From a virus, in IMG/VR virus record IMGVR_UViG_3300031396_000013, positions 1 through 20,097 of that record: DNA of 20,097 nt. The stretch is one strand, 5' to 3'. Of this stretch, positions 15,801 through 20,097 are shown piece after piece. Both the position numbers and the translations under genes were made by a program. The number at the start of each line of letters is the position of its first letter. Position 1 is the stretch's first letter. Below the pieces are notes generated by a model. That model saw only the letters and a program-made list of their open reading frames with translations, was not told where the DNA came from and ran no database searches.

Positions 15801-16680
15801 TTTCACCAAGCGGTGCTCGCCCTTCGTAGTAGCGTAACTGAGAAGGCGTGAGCTTTGAGATATTGCGCTTTCGGACTTGGGCGACGTTCTCCAGAGAAGC
15901 CAGGTCTGCCCAATTTTTGAAAACAGGGGTGGTGGTCGACCGACAGTAGAAATGCGCGGGAGGCAGGTGTTTGTAGTCACCTACGGCATATACGTGAGTG
16001 TCGCGGTGAATGCAAATCTTAGTGGTTCGACCGTCAATGAGGGCAACATACTGCCAACCGTCCAGGCCGTCCGCGTTAGCCTCGTAAACAGCTTGGTCGG
16101 CTTGCGCGTTGACCGATGTCATCGCTGTAACCACAAGCGCATTGGAATTATTCCGAGTGATTTTATGAACACTCCCGGTACGCACCTCTTTGGCGATTTC
16201 TGCTGCGCCTTTACTTTGCGAGATACCCTTGCGGATCACCCCCTCAAGTCGCCGCTTCTCGCTCATACGCACGTTGTTCCACGCGGGCGCTAAGGCGCGG
16301 TTGCCTGCCAGGGGCTGCTTCAGCACCACGTCCTCGCCGACGGCTCTCGTGGCCTTTTTAGTGCGCCAGATGCCTGAAGTCGCAGACTCCAAACTTTGCC
16401 GCGTGTAACTCATCTGGTCATGCACAAGGCTCAGAAGAGAACGCTTTGTTGTCTGATACATTGTTTTGTAAGTTCTGATAAGCTCTTCGTCAAGCGCATC
16501 TCGTAGCCGGTTAAAGCCTTTGGTCGAAAGACTTGCTTCACGGAGCAACTTATCAACACGAAGCTCATGACCGTCCAGCGTAAGGAAAACTTTCCCTTCA
16601 ACATTTTTCTCATACCGGCGGAGCATCGCGGCTCTGTCGATTGATCTATCATACATCTGTTCGTTTGCTGAAACGGCCAT
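12890..16680 (-). CDS. MuF minor-head / single-subunit RNA polymerase fusion, exon 1
   Basis: Start ATG at 16680, SD GAGG, 9 bases after the portal stop. Exon 1 encodes 1263 residues plus two bases of the next codon. The MuF/SPP1 gp7 domain lies at about residues 130-260, with D216-G-R-T-T-K-I-C223 and P240-P-A-H-F-Y-C-R-S248, the family's conserved D..T..C and P..H..CRS motifs. Residues about 290-850 are not assigned. The polymerase part begins near residue 850: D861-H-R-A-R865 followed by LIGPQAG matches the T7 DWRGRVY...FNPQG block, and D1231-A-S-S-S-G-A-Q matches motif A (T7 D537). If the intron is not removed, translation runs 14 codons on and stops at 12847 (1277 residues), giving MuF plus an incomplete polymerase. 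Inferred role: capsid-internal polymerase at the portal. Family calls rest on motif recall. Confidence 0.9.
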
Positions 16681-16689
16681 GACTGCCTC

Positions 16690-18249
16690 TTACTTTTCTA
16701 GATTAGTTTTATCATCCGTAGCGCCTTCACTGCCAGAGAGGATCAGCTCATCATCGTTGATTTCTTGCTGACCTTCCTCGTCGTTGTACTCTCCCGAGAG
16801 CATGTCGTTTTGCTTCAAGAGGTTTAACCAGATCTTGCGTGGGATGAGCCCTAACTGATACCATTCAGTAGCCAGCCTTAGCCAGTCTACACCAATTTGT
16901 CCTGTTTCAAAGTCAGCGGACATTGTAAATGAAACATCTTTCGCGGCAACCTCGACACCATAGCGCCACTCCAGCATAAACGCAATAATCTGCCGCAGAG
17001 TGTTACTGACTTGGACATTCAGTGAGCCAAGTTGCGCTGTTTGTGCGGCGTTGCGAATCATCAGAGCAACACCTGACTGCGCGTTCTCGGGCGCGAGGAT
17101 GCGGATACCGAGCCTGGCCATCTCCTCGATAGCGGCGGCGATGGTCTTTTCCATGTCTTCCAGAGCGTCACTAGGGGTTGCCAGCACACCGATGGAGTCG
17201 TCTTGATCAAGGCGTATCCATGTGCCCAGGCCTTTGCTCACAACTTCTTCAAACTCTTCCGTGTTCATGTCTGAAGCGATCCACGGTGTAAACGTTGAGG
17301 CCCCGTACATAAGATGGTTTCGCCGGCTGACCTTGTTGTAGAGCGCGACTTCTTTGTCAACAAGTGGCGTCACAAACGGCTCACGCGGAGTGTAATCCCC
17401 ATTCAGAGGCCAGGCGGGGATGTACTTAAGCTTCTCGCCGTTTTTTGTCAGGTTATCTTGCGTCTTGTCCAGTTTAAAAGTCTTTCCGGAGCCTTCAGGA
17501 TTGTACTGAACTTGGCCGTTCACGGTTTCGCGCTGAGCTTCACCGGCTTCAGTGTAAGTTCGAATCCGGTAAGACCCTTCGGGGTCAATGTCATGGACCC
17601 AGACTGTCTCAATTAGCTCCGGATGGAATGTATCGTCGTCTTCAAACACTTCTTGATAGCCCCGAACGATAACGTGCTTTAAAGTTTCTTGGCCATACAC
17701 GTCCGTGACTGTCCTGACGTTTATTACTGTTTCCGCCGGCCAGATAACTGGGGAAGGTCTGTATTTCAGCTTTTCTTCTCGAGTCAAGTCTGCGGCGTTT
17801 GGGACTTCGGGGTACCCAACGTAAATCCACGTGTTGTCAGTCTTCATTTCTTCCCACAGAGCGTCTTTCAAAAATGCTGTGATGGGGGAATTGTCAGTGC
17901 CAAACTCTTCTAAAATCCAAGCCGTGGCGTCTTTGGGGACGTTGGCAGGAAGCTCCAAAGCGGGTTGCTTTCGCAGCAAAGAGCCGATTAACATCTTTGC
18001 AAATTGCGACACAATGCCAGGAAGCTCTGCCTCGGCTTTGAAAAAGCTGTATTGTTGCTGAGTCATGCTGGGTGAAAAGGGGATCAGCATATTTGAGTAA
18101 CTGACCGCGTCAAGCAGCCGGTCTTTCTCTTTAACGTACTGCTCCCCACCACAGACGGCATGATTTTTGTCCCAAATCGGTTTAAGCGACTCGTAAGCAT
18201 CGGTAGGATCGCCTACGTTTTTTGGGTTAACTCCGGATAAAATTGCCAT
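16690..18249 (-). CDS. Portal protein (DUF4055-type)
   Basis: The protein has 519 residues; its ATG is preceded by GAGGACAAT (SD GAGG). It should form the dodecameric ring at the capsid vertex through which DNA is packaged and ejected, and on which the neck is built. The pattern matches the DUF4055 portal family: an N-terminal segment with repeated aromatic residues and LIGSLLRKQP at about residue 90, a central part with ILAPENAQSGVALMIRNAAQ near residue 386, and a long helix after it (LGSLNVQVSNTLRQIIAFML) typical of the portal crown/stem. The C-terminal 30 residues are acidic and low-complexity. It lies immediately upstream of the MuF-class minor head gene, with a gap of 9 bases, which is the conserved portal-MuF order of many phages. 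Confidence 0.88.
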   Translation of the reverse strand: MAILSGVNPKNVGDPTDAYESLKPIWDKNHAVCGGEQYVKEKDRLLDAVSYSNMLIPFSPSMTQQQYSFFKAEAELPGIVSQFAKMLIGSLLRKQPALELPANVPKDATAWILEEFGTDNSPITAFLKDALWEEMKTDNTWIYVGYPEVPNAADLTREEKLKYRPSPVIWPAETVINVRTVTDVYGQETLKHVIVRGYQEVFEDDDTFHPELIETVWVHDIDPEGSYRIRTYTEAGEAQRETVNGQVQYNPEGSGKTFKLDKTQDNLTKNGEKLKYIPAWPLNGDYTPREPFVTPLVDKEVALYNKVSRRNHLMYGASTFTPWIASDMNTEEFEEVVSKGLGTWIRLDQDDSIGVLATPSDALEDMEKTIAAAIEEMARLGIRILAPENAQSGVALMIRNAAQTAQLGSLNVQVSNTLRQIIAFMLEWRYGVEVAAKDVSFTMSADFETGQIGVDWLRLATEWYQLGLIPRKIWLNLLKQNDMLSGEYNDEEGQQEINDDELILSGSEGATDDKTNLEK

Positions 18250-18276
18250 TATTGTCCTCGCGGGGAGCCGCTGAAA

Positions 18277-18555
18277 TTACTGGTTACGCAGTGCTGCGTT
18301 GAACTGCACGACAGTACCGCGAAAAATAGTCCGACTGGTGGTGCAAGTGGCAATCACGATTCCCTCTTCGTCATCGGCGGGGACAATGCTCCAATGGGCG
18401 GGTATACGATCCGGCAGAGTTTGAAGAAGCTCGCCGACTTTAACGGGAGACGCAAGCGGTTCTGGCGGTTGCGCTTCCGTAAGTTTTTCTTCCGGGGCGA
18501 CTTGTGGCCTTTTTTCATCTTCTAGTTGCTTTGCGGATTTTGGTGTTGATACCAT
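18277..18555 (-). CDS. Small hypothetical protein upstream of the portal
   Basis: The protein has 92 residues. Its ATG has a good GAGG SD seven bases upstream and overlaps the end of the holin-like gene by 41 bases. Residues 1-40 are hydrophilic and Pro/Glu/Lys-rich, likely disordered (KSAKQLEDEKRPQVAPEEKL). Residues about 40-92 form a small mixed alpha/beta domain with RIPAHWSIVPADDEEGIVIA and ending VVQFNAALRNQ. There are no membrane segments or recognisable catalytic residues. It sits directly before the portal gene with a gap of 27 bases, so a role in early head assembly is possible, but I do not recognise the family. Confidence 0.7.
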   Translation of the reverse strand: MVSTPKSAKQLEDEKRPQVAPEEKLTEAQPPEPLASPVKVGELLQTLPDRIPAHWSIVPADDEEGIVIATCTTSRTIFRGTVVQFNAALRNQ

Positions 18556-18901
18556 TTACGGCCTCTACTATGTTGAAGTCTTCTCTGGTCTTCCAACCTA
18601 AGAAAACGTGGATGGAAACTACGTAGGAAAGCATGACAAGGCCATTCAACAGGTCGAATGCCAGCCACATCAGCGATGCGGCTCCCCCGATGTATTTTCC
18701 GGGGTCGCCGTAAAGCCAATTTAGTTGCAGGAAGACCAATGCGCCCGCTTGCAGCAGAACCAAGCCCAAAAGGATTGAGAGCGCCGTTTTCAGATGTGCT
18801 TCCGTGTGTTTACATTTGCGAAGCATACTCACGTCAATGAGCGCGTTGGTGATAACGCAAATATAGAGGGCAAGACTAACATAATGCACTACTGTCAGCA
18901 T
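18515..18901 (-). CDS. Three-helix membrane protein, putative holin
   Basis: I start this gene at the ATG at 18901, giving 128 residues, because it forms a TAATG stop-start overlap with the preceding gene. The reading frame is open further upstream to 18973, but that extension lies inside the neighbour and reads as Cys/Arg-rich noise. Three hydrophobic stretches are visible: residues about 3-22 (VVHYVSLALYICVITNALID), about 38-60 (TALSILLGLVLLQAGALVFL) and about 73-100 (AASLMWLAFDLLNGLVMLSY). The tail is basic and ends KIRKATRR. Size, three membrane helices and a charged C-terminus fit a class I holin, and pairing with the XhlA-like neighbour supports that. No family-specific motif was recognised. 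Confidence 0.65.
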   Translation of the reverse strand: MLTVVHYVSLALYICVITNALIDVSMLRKCKHTEAHLKTALSILLGLVLLQAGALVFLQLNWLYGDPGKYIGGAASLMWLAFDLLNGLVMLSYVVSIHVFLGWKTREDFNIVEAVNGINTKIRKATRR

Positions 18902-19176
18902 TATAGTAACCTCTCGGCGAGAAAGGCCAGTGTGATGGCAATACCGCTTGTCCCAGTTGCTCCCACAACCCATATAAAGCCTTTCTGAACAAGTTTTGCA
19001 TTACTGAGATCAATGCGGAGTTGTTGAACTTCCGGTGCGAGATTAGAGTGAATTTCGACAAGCTGGGACTGCTGAACGATAAGTTCAGAGAGTTTATTGA
19101 GCTTCTCATGAATCTTATCGTCAGCCTTCTCCAGTCTGTCCAGTCTGCGGCCGAGATCACTGCCTCCCTCAGACAT
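18901..19176 (-). CDS. Coiled-coil protein with one C-terminal membrane segment, XhlA/holin-like
   Basis: The protein has 91 residues; its ATG is preceded by an AAGGGA SD and lies ten bases after the previous stop. Residues about 8-60 form a charged heptad-like helix (LGRRLDRLEKADDKIHEKLN and onward). A single hydrophobic segment follows at about residues 67-88, ending the protein after AFLAERLL. A cytoplasmic coiled coil followed by a C-terminal membrane anchor is the layout of XhlA-type haemolysin/holin partner proteins. The stop overlaps the next ATG as TAATG, so the pair is co-translated with another membrane protein, as expected for a holin and its partner. An alternative is a membrane protein involved in entry. 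No endolysin gene is visible in the window, so the lysis role is inference. Confidence 0.65.
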   Translation of the reverse strand: MSEGGSDLGRRLDRLEKADDKIHEKLNKLSELIVQQSQLVEIHSNLAPEVQQLRIDLSNAKLVQKGFIWVVGATGTSGIAITLAFLAERLL

Positions 19177-19185
19177 AGTAATCCC

Positions 19186-19506
19186 TTAAGCCGCCGTCAA
19201 TACAGCTGTAGGCACTTCGGCAATACCTGGCGAAGAGTAAGTTTCGGGAGTACCAAAAGCGTTCGTAGACTTGAGGCTGCTGCCGCCCCATAAAGAGTAG
19301 TGAGAGATCGTGTCAGCGGGGACCGAAATGTCAAGAGAGCTAGCCATCGCGCGGACGCCTGCAGAGGCCGCTGCGAGAACAACTGCAGTGCTTGTGTCCG
19401 CAACTTCATTTAACGTGCCTGCAGCGCCGGGGTCTGCCGAGTGGAGCTTGATTGTGTCGATGATAATGCCGTCAAGGCCTTCGTCTTTTGCCAGATCAGT
19501 AATCAT
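19186..19506 (-). CDS. Small beta-rich phage virion protein
   Basis: The protein has 106 residues and starts at the ATG of an ATGA overlap with the upstream gene. It carries a signature of a widespread family of small phage proteins often labelled tail-fibre-like or decoration proteins: LHSADPGAAGTLNEV near the N-terminus (residues about 21-35) and then VPADTISHYSLWGG near residue 62. In that family the first motif is usually LHTADPG..G.NEV and the second VPA.T.TH.GLW. The rest is rich in Ala, Ser, Thr and Val and looks beta-structured, with no membrane segment. The family is normally found among virion genes, so a capsid-decoration or fibre-associated role is plausible. The exact role is not proven by sequence, and the family match is from memory of its pattern. 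Confidence 0.75.
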   Translation of the reverse strand: MITDLAKDEGLDGIIIDTIKLHSADPGAAGTLNEVADTSTAVVLAAASAGVRAMASSLDISVPADTISHYSLWGGSSLKSTNAFGTPETYSSPGIAEVPTAVLTAA

Positions 19507-20096
19507 AGGAAGTTTGCCTGTGTGTGTTGAATTTGCATTTCGTCTTGCATCACAAAGAATGAGTTATTGTCAGAATCAGTGAACCAGAGCTCAAACTGGT
19601 AGTTGTGATTAACTAAATTTGCCGTGAAAGTCTCATCCAAGACTAGGACAATAGTCCCATCGATATAAGTCAGCTCAGAGCCTCTTTCAAAGACCTTGAA
19701 AATTTGCCCGTCTGAATATATCGTGAAGTACAGGCCGTTCACGCTACTCGGGACTACTCCATTCACTGTTATCGGAAATTCTAATTGCCGCCACGCATTT
19801 TGAACAACTTCAATCATCTCTTGATTCTCCGTCAAAATATGGCTAGACTCTGAAACCACGTCCACCAAAATGTAGCGAGACCCTGAAATCACGTCTACAA
19901 GGTCGCTGCGGTGTTCCCCTGTTAGTACGATTACGACGGGAATCCCAAACACAGCCTCGCTGGAAAACGCAACACAAACATGGTGGCCAGTAGGTGTTTC
20001 ATAAAATTTCCTCTGCGTATTGATCGTAAGAAGATTTACCGAAGAAGCGAACCCCCCAGTAGATAGGGTACCTGCGCCTGCGCGGGAGGCCCTCGT
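19503..20096 (-). CDS. Partial virion-type protein, 5' end outside the window
   Basis: The frame is open from the right edge to a TGA at 19503, giving at least 198 residues. It has no ATG; the first possible start is a GTG at 19952 with GAGG only two bases upstream, which is too close to serve as an SD. The roughly 48 residues before that GTG also read as ordinary protein, including VNLLTINTQRKFYETPTG, so I treat the gene as truncated by the window rather than starting there. The last 100 residues alternate hydrophobic and polar residues (for example LYFTIYSDGQIFKVFERG and YQFELWFTDSDNNSF), which suggests a beta-sandwich of the sort found in tail-fibre or baseplate proteins. Its stop overlaps the next start as ATGA, so the two are probably translationally coupled. 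Family not recognised. Confidence 0.7.
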   Translation of the reverse strand, partial: TRASRAGAGTLSTGGFASSVNLLTINTQRKFYETPTGHHVCVAFSSEAVFGIPVVIVLTGEHRSDLVDVISGSRYILVDVVSESSHILTENQEMIEVVQNAWRQLEFPITVNGVVPSSVNGLYFTIYSDGQIFKVFERGSELTYIDGTIVLVLDETFTANLVNHNYQFELWFTDSDNNSFFVMQDEMQIQHTQANFL

Positions 20097-20097
20097 C

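Noticed and set aside
12847-16680. MuF polymorphic toxin with C-terminal toxin domain
   Set aside because: MuF fusions to toxins are known, but the C-terminal part carries the polymerase DxxGR-like, A, B and C motifs in order rather than a nuclease or ADP-ribosyl domain.
18902-18973. Extended start of the three-helix membrane protein at 18973
   Set aside because: The extension overlaps the upstream gene, has no SD and reads as Cys/Arg-rich noise; the TAATG overlap start at 18901 is better.
19503-19952. GTG start for the right-edge gene
   Set aside because: SD spacing is too short and the upstream open frame looks coding to the window edge.
1-20097. tRNA genes, CRISPR arrays, insertion sequences, T7 consensus promoters
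   Set aside because: None was seen on either strand by reading; no cloverleaf, spaced direct repeats, transposase, or 23-base T7-type promoter.

Overview
The window is a stretch of tailed-phage (or prophage) structural genes. All are on the minus strand, so transcription runs from the high-coordinate end to the low end. The genes are tightly packed: most neighbours are separated by a few bases or overlap, usually with a Shine-Dalgarno (SD) sequence. No plus-strand gene is convincing. A tail tube gene without a sheath gene, a G/T-type tail chaperone pair and a very long tape measure protein point to a siphovirus with a long flexible tail. The host cannot be read from the sequence.

In transcription order (right to left): a partial virion-type gene cut by the right edge (from 20096); a small beta-rich virion protein (19506-19186); two membrane proteins that look like a holin pair (19176-18901 and 18901-18515); a small unknown (18555-18277); the portal (18249-16690); a giant minor-head gene (16680-10437, interrupted); a scaffold-like protein (10190-9492); the major capsid protein (9480-8296); head-tail adaptor, head closure and tail terminator (8283-7054); tail tube (7053-6454) followed by a strong terminator; a small unknown (6401-6153); the tail chaperone pair with a probable -1 frameshift (6166-5454); an HK97 gp10-like protein (5479-5183); a second terminator-like hairpin; and the tape measure gene (5129 to beyond the left edge).

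The standout is the gene after the portal. Its N-terminus is a Mu F / SPP1 gp7-type minor head domain. Its C-terminal half is a single-subunit, T7/N4-class RNA polymerase with motif A (D1231), motif B (R1293, K1297, Y1305, G1306) and motif C (H-D1661). The gene is not continuous. A complete group IA self-splicing intron of about 955 bases (12889-11935), carrying an HNH homing endonuclease, sits between motifs A and B. The predicted splice joins exon 1 (16680-12890) to exon 2 (11934-10437) and gives a 1762-residue protein whose junction aligns without a gap to T7 RNA polymerase.

MuF-class proteins bind the portal inside the capsid. The simplest inference is therefore a virion-packaged RNA polymerase, tethered at the portal and delivered with the DNA, comparable in role to the N4 virion RNA polymerase but built on a different capsid protein. 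Splicing would be needed to make an active enzyme, while the unspliced message still encodes the whole MuF domain.
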